This document shows positions 15,861 through 24,706 of a DNA stretch of 64,000 nt, one piece after another. The notes under the pieces are model-generated. The model was not told the origin of the DNA. It searched no databases and saw nothing but the letters and a program-made list of their open reading frames with translations. Position 1 is the stretch's first letter, and every line of letters begins with the position of its first letter. Both the position numbers and the translations under genes were made by a program. This stretch comes from Primorskyibacter flagellatus (GTDB lineage Bacteria; Pseudomonadota; Alphaproteobacteria; Rhodobacterales; Rhodobacteraceae). Where the stretch lies: contig NZ_BMFJ01000002.1 in assembly GCF_014638275.1 (NCBI RefSeq), positions 806,001 through 870,000 on the forward strand. The letters are read 5' to 3'.

Positions 15861-16756
15861 TGAGCGCGCCTGTCCCCTACATGCAACGCACCCGCGACTG
15901 GTATCTCGCGCTTGGCTTCGACAATCCCTACGTCTGGGCCCACAACACCCAAGTTCCGTTCACGCCCCTGAAAAAGCCGGTGTCAGAGACGAAACTGGCG
16001 CTCATCACCACCGCCTCCCCCTTTCAGCCTGACAAGGGCGATCAGGGTCCCGGCGCGCCCTACAACGCCAGCGCAAAGTTTTACGAGGTCTATTCCGGCA
16101 ACGTTCGTCAGGACCACGACCTGCGGATTTCCCATGTTGCCATCGACCGCGATCACACCAGCATGGAGGATTCCGGCACCTGGTTCCCTCTGCCCGCCCT
16201 GCGTGCGGTCGAGGGGCGGTTGTTCCGATCGCTGACCCCCCGGTTCCACGGCCTGCCCACCAACCGGTCGCAGCGTCATACGCTGGACGTCGACGCACCC
16301 GAGATCCTGAAACGCTGCCGCGAGGACGGGGCGGAGGCCGCGCTCTTCGTCCCCAACTGCCCCGTCTGCCATCAGTCTGTCACGCTGGTCGCGCGTCACC
16401 TGGAGGCCGCCGGGATCCCGACCGTCATCATGGGATGTGCGCGCGATGTCGTGGAACATGCCGGGGCGCCGCGGTTCCTTTTCTCCGATTTCCCGCTCGG
16501 CAATTCCGCAGGGAAACCGCACGATCCGCAATCGCAGGCAAAGACGCTGGCACTGGCTCTCGCAACGCTCGACACCGTTACCGGCCCCGGCGAAACAGTC
16601 TCTAATCCGCAGATTTGGGCCGAGAACGACGATTGGAAACACGACTATTCCAACCCGGCCACACGGTCGGCCGGGGAGATGGCCGCGCACCGCGCCAAGG
16701 CCCATGCGGACCGGGAAATCGCCCGGCAGGTGCGTGAACCCGCGGTCAGGTCCTGA
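15860..16756 (+). CDS. GrdB-like protein (glycine/sarcosine/betaine reductase B family), Cys form
   Basis: 298 residues. It resembles the GrdB/PrdB selenoprotein family in the core: RISHVAIDRDHT, the Cys pair in FVPNCPVCHQSVTLVAR and the following HLEAAGIPTVIMGCARD, equivalent to the active-site and AGIPV segments of clostridial reductases. The usual selenocysteine place is occupied by ordinary Cys codons. The protein has no membrane segment. Anaerobic glycine reductase partners (GrdA, GrdC/D) are not in the window, so the role in this organism is unclear. It is coupled by TGATG to pip and overlaps the convergent sulfotransferase-like gene by 11 bases. Confidence 0.65.
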   Translation: MSAPVPYMQRTRDWYLALGFDNPYVWAHNTQVPFTPLKKPVSETKLALITTASPFQPDKGDQGPGAPYNASAKFYEVYSGNVRQDHDLRISHVAIDRDHTSMEDSGTWFPLPALRAVEGRLFRSLTPRFHGLPTNRSQRHTLDVDAPEILKRCREDGAEAALFVPNCPVCHQSVTLVARHLEAAGIPTVIMGCARDVVEHAGAPRFLFSDFPLGNSAGKPHDPQSQAKTLALALATLDTVTGPGETVSNPQIWAENDDWKHDYSNPATRSAGEMAAHRAKAHADREIARQVREPAVRS

Positions 16757-17459
16757 GCTTTACCGCCGCCAGTTTCTCGTAATACGGCATCGCCTTGTCG
16801 GCCATCGCAGCCATGTCGCCCGACAGGTCTGGCAGCGCGCCTTCGGCCCCCGCGAACCCGGTCGACCGATGCACCGCGTCGTACCAGACCGGCGCCCATA
16901 CCCCGTCGCAGGGCTTCGGCCCGGCCTCCCACGACAGCATCGCCGGATCCCAGTCGATCCCGATCCGGGAACACAACGCCCGCAGCACGCCTTCCGGGTC
17001 TGCCCGCACGTCCGATCCTTCGACCACCACCGGCGCAATTCCCTGCGCCACCAGATCGTCGTAAATCCCGGCCAGCTGAACCGCCCCGATATCCTCCAGC
17101 CCCGCCTCCGCGAACCCCTTGGTGAAAGATGCCACCACCCGTGCCGGGTGCCGGATCAGCAGCACATGGGCCATCCCGCCCCACCAGTCCCGCCGGATAC
17201 CGGGCAGCATGTGCTGCGCCATGTGCTTGTGATAGACATGGGGGGTCGAATCCGCCTGCAACAGGGTCGAAATCACCGCCTCCGGGTCCTGCGACTGGGA
17301 GGTGAGAACCTCCTCCCGCATCGGGTGCATCTTGCCGGTTGCGGCCAGGTAAGCGGCATAAAAGGGTTCGTCGACCGCGCCACAGTCTGCGCGGTTGGCA
17401 AAGGCATACATCAGCGCGGTGGAAATGTTGCGCGGTCCGGACCAGCAGGCGATTTTCAT
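16746..17459 (-). CDS. Sulfotransferase-family P-loop protein
   Basis: 237 residues. The N-terminus CWSGPRNISTALMYAFANR fits the PAPS 5'-phosphosulfate loop, and VLLIRHPARVVASF (about residue 100) fits the 3'-phosphate site with its R-x-P-x5-S pattern. A possible catalytic His lies in YHKHMAQHM. The ATG at 17459 overlaps the stop of the upstream aminotransferase gene as ATGA, so the two products are made together. Substrate unknown. Earlier in-frame starts lie inside the aminotransferase and are rejected. Confidence 0.75.
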   Translation of the reverse strand: MKIACWSGPRNISTALMYAFANRADCGAVDEPFYAAYLAATGKMHPMREEVLTSQSQDPEAVISTLLQADSTPHVYHKHMAQHMLPGIRRDWWGGMAHVLLIRHPARVVASFTKGFAEAGLEDIGAVQLAGIYDDLVAQGIAPVVVEGSDVRADPEGVLRALCSRIGIDWDPAMLSWEAGPKPCDGVWAPVWYDAVHRSTGFAGAEGALPDLSGDMAAMADKAMPYYEKLAAVKLRT

Positions 17460-18352
17460 TGCGCGACCAGTTCCTTGTAAAGCGTCCGGATGCGCCGCGT
17501 CACCGGCCCCGCCTCTCCGGACCCGATCACCCGCCCGTCGATCATGCCGACCGGGGTCTGCGCGCCGAAGGTGCCGGTCAGGAAGGCTTCTTCGGCCGAA
17601 TAGCATTCGACGAGTGAGAAATTCTTCTCGAACACGGGGATATTCGCGCTCCGGCAGACCTCGATCACCTTCGCACGCGTGATCCCGTTCATGCAGTAGT
17701 CGCCGGTCGAGGTCCACACCTCCCCCCGCCGCACGATGAAGAAGTTGCAGGCATTGGTCGTGTTCACGAAGCCATGCACGTCCAGCATCAGCGCCTCGTC
17801 CGCGCCGGCCTTTTCGGCGGCGATGCAGGCCAGCACACAGTTCAGCTTGGAATGCGAATTCAGCTTCGGATCCTGGCTCATCGGAAGGCCCCGGATGTGC
17901 GGCACGGTGGCCAGACGCAGGGCCCGCCCGATCTTCGGCACCGAATGCTCCATGATGATGGCCACCGTCGGACCCGACCGCGACAGCGAGGGGTGCTGGA
18001 AGGGACGCACCTTTCGCCCGCGCGTCACCATCAGCCGGGCATGGGCGTCGGTCTCCATCCCGTTGGCGGTGCGCAGCGACTCCAGCGCGGTGACGACCCC
18101 TGCGCGATCCAGCCCGATGTCGAGGTCGATCGCCTTCGCCGCTTCGAACAGCCGGTCGAGGTGATCGTCAAGGAAGGCCCACCTGCCGTCGTACAGCCGC
18201 AGCCCCTCCCATACCCCGTCGCCAAGCAGGAAGCCGCTGTCATAGACACTGACCACGGCCTCCTCGGCCCCGACGATCCGGCCGTTGAGATAGAATTTCA
18301 GCGTCGCGTTGCGCGGATCCTCCGCTGCGTCGTGGGTCGTCTGGTCCTGCAT
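17456..18352 (-). CDS. Branched-chain/D-amino-acid aminotransferase family (PLP fold type IV)
   Basis: 298 residues. Typical fold-type IV transaminase: FYLNGRIVGAEEAVVSVYDSGFLLGDGVWEGLR at the N-terminus, FLDDHLDRLFEAA, catalytic Lys in LNSHSKLNCVLA (about residue 163) and GFVNTTNACNFFIVRRGEVWT followed by GITRAKVIEVCR for the PLP phosphate. It could be a BCAT, D-amino acid transaminase or aminodeoxychorismate-lyase-like enzyme; the sequence alone does not separate them. Translationally coupled to the sulfotransferase-like gene. The frame extends to 18487 but the ATG at 18352 gives the family start. Confidence 0.85.
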   Translation of the reverse strand: MQDQTTHDAAEDPRNATLKFYLNGRIVGAEEAVVSVYDSGFLLGDGVWEGLRLYDGRWAFLDDHLDRLFEAAKAIDLDIGLDRAGVVTALESLRTANGMETDAHARLMVTRGRKVRPFQHPSLSRSGPTVAIIMEHSVPKIGRALRLATVPHIRGLPMSQDPKLNSHSKLNCVLACIAAEKAGADEALMLDVHGFVNTTNACNFFIVRRGEVWTSTGDYCMNGITRAKVIEVCRSANIPVFEKNFSLVECYSAEEAFLTGTFGAQTPVGMIDGRVIGSGEAGPVTRRIRTLYKELVAQ

Positions 18353-18412
18353 CCCGGTCTCCTGTCGGTCCGCCCGGCAGGCTAGAGCCGCGCGCGGCAG
18401 ATGCAAGACAGC

Positions 18413-18442
18413 GAAAGACCGCGGAACTGGCCGCGGTCTTTC
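18413..18442 (-). terminator. Terminator hairpin downstream of the DUF7282 gene
   Basis: GAAAGACCGCGG and CCGCGGTCTTTC pair perfectly over 12 bp around AACTGG. It lies after the stop of the minus-strand gene at 18521 and before the aminotransferase start, separating the two units. The A/T outer pairs replace a free T-run. Confidence 0.7.
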
Positions 18443-18520
18443 AGGGTGGTCCGGTGAACAACAATCAGAGGACAGGAGCCGCACCACCCGCTTCCGGGCA
18501 TGAGGGTGCCCGGAATGGCG

Positions 18521-18934
18521 TCACTCCGCGGTGATGGTGGTCATCACGAGGTTGCCGTCCGGCTTGATCGGACCGTCTTCCTTCGCGCCGAGCGTGTATT
18601 CGAACACGCCCGTCTTCATGCCGCCCGCTTCGGAATGCACCATCAGCATGAGCATGTCACCGGACTTCACCTCTTCGGTGAGGATCGCCGCGACGTCCAT
18701 GTTCTCGCCCATCTTCAGCGGCGCATAACCGACAACCGGGCCCGGCTTCATCTCTGCATCGGTGCGATGCACGACCAGCCAGCCGTTTTCGCCGGCCACG
18801 ACCTTGGACGCGGTCACGGTGCCGCCGGACACATCCTGGTCCATGCCTTCGACCATGGGCGCCATGCCGTGGCTCGCGGCGAAGGCGGTTCCTGCGGACA
18901 GGATCAGGGTGGCGGCTGCAATGCGGAATTTCAT
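18521..18934 (-). CDS. Exported DUF7282-type beta-sandwich protein
   Basis: 137 residues. MKFRIAAATLILSAGTAFA is a signal peptide. The mature part has one domain with the pattern VSGGTVTASKVVAGENGWLVVHR, PGPVVGYAPLKMGENMDVAAIL, typical of the DUF7282 fold found in exported archaeal and bacterial proteins, and is Met-rich (MLMLMVHSEAGGMKTG). Function unknown. GGGAGA before the ATG supports 18934 over an upstream in-frame ATG. It appears monocistronic, with a hairpin after it. Confidence 0.7.
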   Translation of the reverse strand: MKFRIAAATLILSAGTAFAASHGMAPMVEGMDQDVSGGTVTASKVVAGENGWLVVHRTDAEMKPGPVVGYAPLKMGENMDVAAILTEEVKSGDMLMLMVHSEAGGMKTGVFEYTLGAKEDGPIKPDGNLVMTTITAE

Positions 18935-19009
18935 AAGGTGTCTCCCTTTCTCTAAACTTCGCCCGTTGCGGGGCTTGGTCAGAGTCACGAAACACCGCGT
19001 GTCAGAGTT

Positions 19010-19888
19010 TCACGGACTGAGGAAAAATTTTTCGACCTCGTCGCGCGTCGGGATCACATCTGCCGTGCCGAGCCGCGTGACCATCACCGCCCCGGCCTTC
19101 AGCGCCAGCGCCAGCGCATCCCCCATCCCCGCCCCCTGGTCGAGCGCGCCGACAAGATAGCCGGTAAAGGTGTCCCCCGCGCCGGTGGTATCCGTGACCG
19201 TCACGCGAGGCGCGGGAAAATCACGCGAAACCCCTGAAACAGTGTCGAACCAGCGGCATCCGCGCGCGCCAAGGGTCACCACTACATGCGCAACCGGCAA
19301 CGCCTCGGGCGAAAGTCCGGTGGCGGTCTCAAGCTGCGCTGCCTCCACCTCGTTCAGGACCAGCAGGTCGGCATGGGGCAGCATCGCCTGCGCGGCCTCC
19401 ACATCGAAGGGCGCGGCGGCATAGGCCACCCGCAGACCGCGCGCTTTCGCCTTGTGCGCGAAATCGGCCTGCAGATTTGTCTCGTTCTGGCAGAGCACCC
19501 AGTCGCCCGGTGCGGCTGTCCCAAGCGCAGCCGCCAGATCGCCTGTCTCGATAAGATGATTGGCGGCGGGCCAGATGACGATCCGGTTCTCGCCCTCCGT
19601 ATCCAGCAGGATGATCGCGTGACCCGAGGTTTCCCCCCGCTCCACCAGGTGCGCCACCCCGACGCCGTAACCGGCCAGCCGGTCGCGCATCCACGTCCCG
19701 TCCGCGCCAACCGCGCCGATGTGATGAACGACAGAACCCGCCCGCGCCAGCGCCACGGACATGTTCGCGCCCTTGCCGCCCAGTCCGCGCTGGAACGCAT
19801 CTGCGGTCATCGTCTCCCCTGGCTCCAGAGGTCGCGGCAGTCGATAGACCTGGTCCGCATTGACCGAGCCAAGGTTCCACACCGCCAT
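19010..19888 (-). CDS. PfkB-family sugar kinase (ribokinase-like)
   Basis: 292 residues. Phosphorylates a sugar or nucleoside with ATP. N-terminal signature GGKGANMSVALARAG (residues about 37-51) and C-terminal signature DTTGAGDTFTGYLVGA (about 233) with catalytic Asp are both clear; NEVEAAQLETATG is the ribokinase-type segment. Closest to ribokinase, but no ribose transporter or pentose gene is adjacent, so the substrate is open. Single gene between the DUF7282 gene and the end of the CoA-transferase operon. Confidence 0.88.
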   Translation of the reverse strand: MAVWNLGSVNADQVYRLPRPLEPGETMTADAFQRGLGGKGANMSVALARAGSVVHHIGAVGADGTWMRDRLAGYGVGVAHLVERGETSGHAIILLDTEGENRIVIWPAANHLIETGDLAAALGTAAPGDWVLCQNETNLQADFAHKAKARGLRVAYAAAPFDVEAAQAMLPHADLLVLNEVEAAQLETATGLSPEALPVAHVVVTLGARGCRWFDTVSGVSRDFPAPRVTVTDTTGAGDTFTGYLVGALDQGAGMGDALALALKAGAVMVTRLGTADVIPTRDEVEKFFLSP

Positions 19889-19968
19889 CTCTCAACCCCC
19901 TGCAAGCGACCTCGCGGTCGGTTGTAGGAGCAGAGTCCCGCGCGCGCAATCGACCCCGCGTCCGGAGT

Positions 19969-21177
19969 CTAATAGAGCAGACGGCCCTCTGACTGATCCC
20001 TTACCACATCCTCGTCCAGTTCCAGCAGATCGGTAGCGATCTCTGCCGTATGCTCCCCCAGCTTCGGCGCGGGGCCGCGCAGGGTCGAGGGGCTGCGGGA
20101 AAACCGGTAGGGCGGCGCGTTGTACAGCATCTCACCCACGCCTTCGGTGACCATGCGCTGCCAGTGATTGCGGTGGCGCAGCTGTTCGTCGCGGTCGGTG
20201 ACGTCTGCGGCGGTCTGCACGACGCCGCAGGCCACGCCACGTCCCTGAAGCGCCGCCATCAGATCGTACCCGTCCCTGTCCCGCGTGTGCGCCGCAATGG
20301 CGTCATCCAGCGCATCGCGATGTGTCATCCGCTGATCGGCCGTGCGGAACCTGCCTTCCTCCGGCACGCCCAGCACCTCGCAGAGCGCGGCCCATTCCCG
20401 GTCGTCCCGCACCACGATCGCCAGCCAGCGGTCCTCGCCCGCCACCGGATAGACTCCGTGCGGCGCGACATCCCTCTGCCGGTTCCCCTGCGGAGGCCGG
20501 TTGCCGCGCAGGTTGGCCGCTGTCACTTCCGGACCGAGCATGGCGATCATCGGTTCGGTCTGGGCGACGTCGATCTTCTGGCCCTGCCCTGTGCGCCGGA
20601 CATGGCGGAGAGCCGCCAGCGCGGCAAAGGCGGCATGGCAGGGGTTCGGGATATGGTCGGGATAGTTCGTCCCCGTCCCCGCCGGTTCCTTGCCCGGCAG
20701 TCCCGACACCCAGTGCAGCCCGGTCAGCGCGCCGATGGTCAGCCCGTAGCCGAGGTAGGACTTCTCCGGCCCCTCCTGCCCCTGCATCGACATGCCCATC
20801 CAGATGATTTTCGGATTGACCGCCTTCAGCTCCTCATACCCCAGCCCGAAGCGTTCCATCACGCCGGGGGTGAAGTTGTTGGTGACCAGATCGCTCTTCC
20901 GGATGAGCCTCAGGATCGCCTCCCGCGCGTCCGGGTGCTTCATGTTGATCGTCAGGCTCTTCTTGCTGGAGTTCCGGTCGGCGAAATAGCCCGAGCGGTC
21001 CACCCCCTTGATCCCATCCTTGAACGGAGGCGCAACCCGCAGGCTGTCCAGCTGTGCGTTGGATTCGATCTTGATGACCTCCGCACCCATGTCCGAGAGG
21101 ATCTTGGTCGTGTAGGACCCGGCGCCGATCCAGCAGAAATCGGCGACACGGATGCCTTCGAGTGGTCGTCCCGTCAT
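19969..21177 (-). CDS. Family III CoA-transferase (CaiB/Frc/BbsF type), catalytic subunit
   Basis: 402 residues. N-terminal RPLEGIRVADFCWIGAGSYTTKILSDMGAEVIKIES binds CoA; RNSSKKSLTINMKHPDAREAIL and TNNFTPGVMERFGLGYEEL are family segments. The predicted catalytic Asp is in NYPDHIPNPCHAAFAALAAL, followed by RRTGQGQKIDVAQTE. It moves CoA from a donor to an organic acid by a glutamyl- or aspartyl-CoA anhydride. Last gene of the minus-strand catabolic operon; its ATG overlaps the stop of the second CoA-transferase as ATGA, pointing to a heteromeric enzyme. Confidence 0.88.
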   Translation of the reverse strand: MTGRPLEGIRVADFCWIGAGSYTTKILSDMGAEVIKIESNAQLDSLRVAPPFKDGIKGVDRSGYFADRNSSKKSLTINMKHPDAREAILRLIRKSDLVTNNFTPGVMERFGLGYEELKAVNPKIIWMGMSMQGQEGPEKSYLGYGLTIGALTGLHWVSGLPGKEPAGTGTNYPDHIPNPCHAAFAALAALRHVRRTGQGQKIDVAQTEPMIAMLGPEVTAANLRGNRPPQGNRQRDVAPHGVYPVAGEDRWLAIVVRDDREWAALCEVLGVPEEGRFRTADQRMTHRDALDDAIAAHTRDRDGYDLMAALQGRGVACGVVQTAADVTDRDEQLRHRNHWQRMVTEGVGEMLYNAPPYRFSRSPSTLRGPAPKLGEHTAEIATDLLELDEDVVRDQSEGRLLY

Positions 21178-22394
21178 GCCTTGGCCCTTCTTGTCGGTTG
21201 GTCTGCGGCCCCGGCCAGCGTGGCCAGCACCTCCTCCGTATGCTCGCCAAGGGCGGGCGCGGGGTCTCCGGCGACCCATGGTGTTGCCTCAAGCCGATAG
21301 GGTGCGCCGGGCATCAGCAGGTCGGTTCCGGGCAGCGCATTGGCGACCGACACGAAGAACTCCCGGAACTGAAGCTGTTTGTTGTCCTTGAGGTCCGCCG
21401 GCCCGTTCACGGGGGCTAGCGGGACCCGCCGGCGCTGCGCTTCGGCATACAGTTCCGCACGGGTCTGACTGCGGGCGTAGCTCTCGAACGTCCTGCGGAA
21501 CTGGTCCTTCGCGCCCCGCGTCCGAAGGAATGGAATGCCGAACCATTCGTCGCCGAACAGCACCTCCGCCCCGTCGGCCCCGACATCCGCCATCCACTGA
21601 CGCGTGTTGATCCAGAACTTGGTGGCCGCGACGCCCCCGGCAAGCAGATAGACCTGCCCGTCGGCACAGTCGAAGGTCCCCGCCCCGGCCTGCCGCTGAT
21701 CCCCGGCATAGCGCTGACGCACCGTTCCTTCGAGGTCATAGAACTGCACCGCGTTCTCAAGCGCCATCACCACGGATTCCTGGATGGAGGTGTCGATGTC
21801 CTGCCCCTCCCCCGTCATCTCTGCCCCGGTGAGCGCGACCATGCAGGCCACGGCCGCAAAGAGGTTCCCGCAAAGAACTGCCTGACCACCGCCCGCCGCG
21901 ACGGGCGCCTCGCCCGGATAGCCGCCAAGGAACAGCAGACCTCCCATGGCCAGCAGCGTCAGATCCTCGGCCTTGTACTGCGCGAACGGTCCGGTCTGTC
22001 CGAAGGCCGACAGCCGCGACAGCACCAGCGCCGGGTTGCGCTGGCGCAGCACGTCGCCGGTCAGTCCAAGCCGCTCCAACTCTCCGGGACCGAAGCTTTC
22101 CAGAACCAGGTCGCTGGCCGCGGCGAGGTCAAGGAATGCGTCCCGCCCCTCCGCCGTCTCCAGGTCGAGAACGATACCGCGTTTGCCGAGGTTTTCATAA
22201 GCGAAGCGAATGCTCCGGTCAGGACCGGGTCTGTCGTCCAGAAACGGCCCGATGCCGCGTGACGGTGCGCCCTGCGGCGGCTCCACCAGGATCACATCCG
22301 CACCGAGCCCTGCAAACATCTTGCCTGCATAGTTCCCGAAAGGACCTGCGAGGTCGAGGACGCGCAGGCCCTCCAGAGCTTTTGGAGCCGTCAT
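21174..22394 (-). CDS. Family III CoA-transferase, partner subunit lacking the catalytic Asp
   Basis: 406 residues with the same fold as its neighbour: LEGLRVLDLAGPFGNYAGKMFAGLGADVILVEPPQG at the N-terminus, then NLGKRGIVLDLETAEGRDAFLDLA and LVLESFGPGELERLGL. At the place where family members carry the catalytic Asp it reads AAGGGQAVLCGNLFAAVACMVAL, without Asp. It is therefore likely a non-catalytic or structural subunit of a heteromer, as described for the benzylsuccinate CoA-transferase pair BbsE/BbsF. Overlaps its neighbours on both sides by ATGA. Confidence 0.85.
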   Translation of the reverse strand: MTAPKALEGLRVLDLAGPFGNYAGKMFAGLGADVILVEPPQGAPSRGIGPFLDDRPGPDRSIRFAYENLGKRGIVLDLETAEGRDAFLDLAAASDLVLESFGPGELERLGLTGDVLRQRNPALVLSRLSAFGQTGPFAQYKAEDLTLLAMGGLLFLGGYPGEAPVAAGGGQAVLCGNLFAAVACMVALTGAEMTGEGQDIDTSIQESVVMALENAVQFYDLEGTVRQRYAGDQRQAGAGTFDCADGQVYLLAGGVAATKFWINTRQWMADVGADGAEVLFGDEWFGIPFLRTRGAKDQFRRTFESYARSQTRAELYAEAQRRRVPLAPVNGPADLKDNKQLQFREFFVSVANALPGTDLLMPGAPYRLEATPWVAGDPAPALGEHTEEVLATLAGAADQPTRRAKA

Positions 22395-23512
22395 GCCAGG
22401 GCTTCCTTCCTGCTGGATCTGAGATAGGCGCGGCCCTCCGCCAGCCGCCGCGCGGTGCGCTTGATCTCGGCCCGCTGCACGGTCCCGTCCGCCGCGACGG
22501 CGGCATGCACGTCGATCACACCGCCGGGATGCCGGATGCGCAGGGCAGCTCCTTCGGCCACAGGCTGCGGTATGGTCAGCGCGGTGATGGTCCCCGGAAT
22601 GCGCGCAGCGACGCCGGTACAGGCGGTGACTGTCCCGGCGAAGGCCCGCGAAGTCGCACCGTTCGCATAAAGCCGGGCGGCAAGATCCGCCTCCTCCTCC
22701 GGCCTGGCCTGATCCAGCATCACGCAGATCGGACTGGCGGGGGCGGGGCGTTCGTCAAAGTAATCCCCGATGCCAAGCCGATGCGCGACGGCGCGCCGGA
22801 TCGCCTTGATCCGGGGCTGGGCGACAGGATGCACGTCCAGTTCCTGCGGGGTTTCACGCGCTGTGAGGCCGACATCCCTGGCCCGAACGAACACGACGAG
22901 GTTGGCGCAGTCCACCACCGACACCTGCACCACCTCTCCGTCCAGATCCGGCACGAAGAGGTCGGTCAGCGCCTCACCGAACGGCAGAAGCTTGCCCGTG
23001 ATCGCCCCCGCCGCCCCGGCAAAATCAAGCGGGATCGGCGCGCCGGTGCCCGGCACCCCGGCGATGGCATAATCGCCCTCTTCCACCACCGCGCCATTCG
23101 CGCAGGGCACATGCGCCACGATGATCTTACCGGTATTCTCGTTCAGGATCCGCACCGCGACGGTCCCGGTCGTCGCGGGCACCAGCCCGTTGTAGACCGC
23201 CCATGTCCCGGCGGACGCGCTGAGGTTCCCACAGTTCAGCAGGTAATCCACCCGCGGATTGTCGATCCCGACCTGGCCGAACAGATAGGTCACGTCATGA
23301 TCCGGCCCGCGCGGAGGCCCCATGACCGCCGCCTTGCTGGTCAGCTTGTCCGCCCCGCCAAGCCCGTCGATCTGGCGCATGTCGGGGCTGCCGAACAGTT
23401 CGGATAGCAGCGCCGACAGGTCCTCCCGGTCCTCCGGCACATCGTCGCGATGCAGAAACACGCCTTTCGACGTGCCGCCGCGCATCAGGGTGAAGGGAAT
23501 GGTGCGGGTCAT
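22391..23512 (-). CDS. PrpF-family isomerase
   Basis: 373 residues, full length for PrpF (2-methylaconitate cis-trans isomerase) and GalD (4-oxalomesaconate tautomerase). Typical start PFTLMRGGTSKGVFLHRDDVP. The catalytic Cys region is YLLNCGNLSASAGTWAVYNGLV (about residue 104), with the second site in ARIPGTITALTIP. The diaminopimelate-epimerase-like fold moves a proton to shift a double bond in a polycarboxylic acid. Position between acyl-CoA dehydrogenase and CoA-transferases suggests it prepares an unsaturated acid for CoA activation. Coupled by ATGA to the downstream gene. Confidence 0.88.
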   Translation of the reverse strand: MTRTIPFTLMRGGTSKGVFLHRDDVPEDREDLSALLSELFGSPDMRQIDGLGGADKLTSKAAVMGPPRGPDHDVTYLFGQVGIDNPRVDYLLNCGNLSASAGTWAVYNGLVPATTGTVAVRILNENTGKIIVAHVPCANGAVVEEGDYAIAGVPGTGAPIPLDFAGAAGAITGKLLPFGEALTDLFVPDLDGEVVQVSVVDCANLVVFVRARDVGLTARETPQELDVHPVAQPRIKAIRRAVAHRLGIGDYFDERPAPASPICVMLDQARPEEEADLAARLYANGATSRAFAGTVTACTGVAARIPGTITALTIPQPVAEGAALRIRHPGGVIDVHAAVAADGTVQRAEIKRTARRLAEGRAYLRSSRKEALA

Positions 23513-23515
23513 GCG

Positions 23516-24703
23516 CTACGCCTCCGGCCGGCCGTTGCGGAGAAGGTCGCGCGCGATGGTCCAGCGGTGGATCTCGCTCGCCCCCTCCACGATGCGGAAG
23601 ACGCGGAGGATCCGGCTCATGTATTCCAGCGGCAGTTCCTTCGACAGGCCCATGCCGCCGTGCAGCTGGATCGCCCGGTCGACAACGCGCGTCGCCATTT
23701 CCGTCGCCTGGATCTTGACCATGGCGGCCTCCCGCCGGACATCCTTTTCGCCCTGATCGATCCGCCAGGCGAGCCGGTAGGTCGCCAGCCGCGCCATCTC
23801 GAGCTCCTGCCAGCTGTCGGAAATCCAGAACTGCGTGTTCTGCCGGTCCGCCAGCGGCGCGCCGAAGGTCTTCCGCCGGTTGGCATGTTCGATCATCATG
23901 TCGATCGCCCGGCTGGCAAGGCCAAGGGACCTCGCCGCAATCTCCATCCGCCGGATGCCAAGCCGGTTGGACAGGGGCACGAAGGCCTGCCCGACCTCGC
24001 CAAGCACCTGTTCGTCGCCCAGCTCCACGTCCTGAAAATGAACGGCATAGGGATGATATTCACCGATCATCGGAAAGGAGGTCGGAATCGTCACGCCCGG
24101 CGTGTCCCGGTCCACGAGGAAGGCCGTCATCCCGCCGCGCTTGCGCTTCTCGGGGTCTGTCACGGCGATGACGATCATGAAGTCCGACCGCCGCGCGTTG
24201 GAAATCCAGATCTTCTCTCCGTTCAGTACCCACTTGTCCCCGCGCCGGTCGGCCCGCGTCTTGATCGCGGCAGCATCGGACCCGGCTTCCGGTTCGGACA
24301 GGGCGAGGCAGGATTTCTTCTCTCCGTTCACATACGGATCGAGATACCGCATCGCCTGATCCGGCGTGCACTGCTGCTTGAGGTAATAGAGGTTCGGGCT
24401 GTCCGGCGGCAGCACCAGCGGCACGATGGAATGCTTCATCTGTTCGATGACCACGCATTTCATCAGTGCGCCGAGATCCTGCCCGCCGAATTCCTCGGGC
24501 GCGTCGATGCCCCAGAGGCCAAGCGCCTGCGTCTGGCGCTGAAGATCGTCCTCCACCTCCTTCGGCAGGATCGGATCGTCGGTCATGCCGCGTTCCACCT
24601 CCCGCCGGATCACCAGCGGTTCCAGCGGGATCAGCTTGTCGCGGACAAAGCGTTTCACCACGTCCTGCGTCATCAGCACGTCTTCGGGCAGGTTGAAATC
24701 CAT
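23516..24703 (-). CDS. Acyl-CoA dehydrogenase
   Basis: 395 residues, single ACAD unit. Seen: CLALSEPEAGSDAAAIKTRADRRGDKWVLNGEKIWISNA (flavin and substrate loops), RKTFGAPLADRQNTQFWISD, QLHGGMGLSKELPLEYMSR and the catalytic-base segment RIVEGASEIHR. Oxidises an acyl-CoA to the 2-enoyl-CoA with FAD. It lies in the operon upstream of the CoA-transferases and downstream of the thiolase-like/DUF35 pair; spacing to both neighbours is three bases. Chain specificity cannot be read. Confidence 0.94.
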   Translation of the reverse strand: MDFNLPEDVLMTQDVVKRFVRDKLIPLEPLVIRREVERGMTDDPILPKEVEDDLQRQTQALGLWGIDAPEEFGGQDLGALMKCVVIEQMKHSIVPLVLPPDSPNLYYLKQQCTPDQAMRYLDPYVNGEKKSCLALSEPEAGSDAAAIKTRADRRGDKWVLNGEKIWISNARRSDFMIVIAVTDPEKRKRGGMTAFLVDRDTPGVTIPTSFPMIGEYHPYAVHFQDVELGDEQVLGEVGQAFVPLSNRLGIRRMEIAARSLGLASRAIDMMIEHANRRKTFGAPLADRQNTQFWISDSWQELEMARLATYRLAWRIDQGEKDVRREAAMVKIQATEMATRVVDRAIQLHGGMGLSKELPLEYMSRILRVFRIVEGASEIHRWTIARDLLRNGRPEA

Positions 24704-24706
24704 CGC

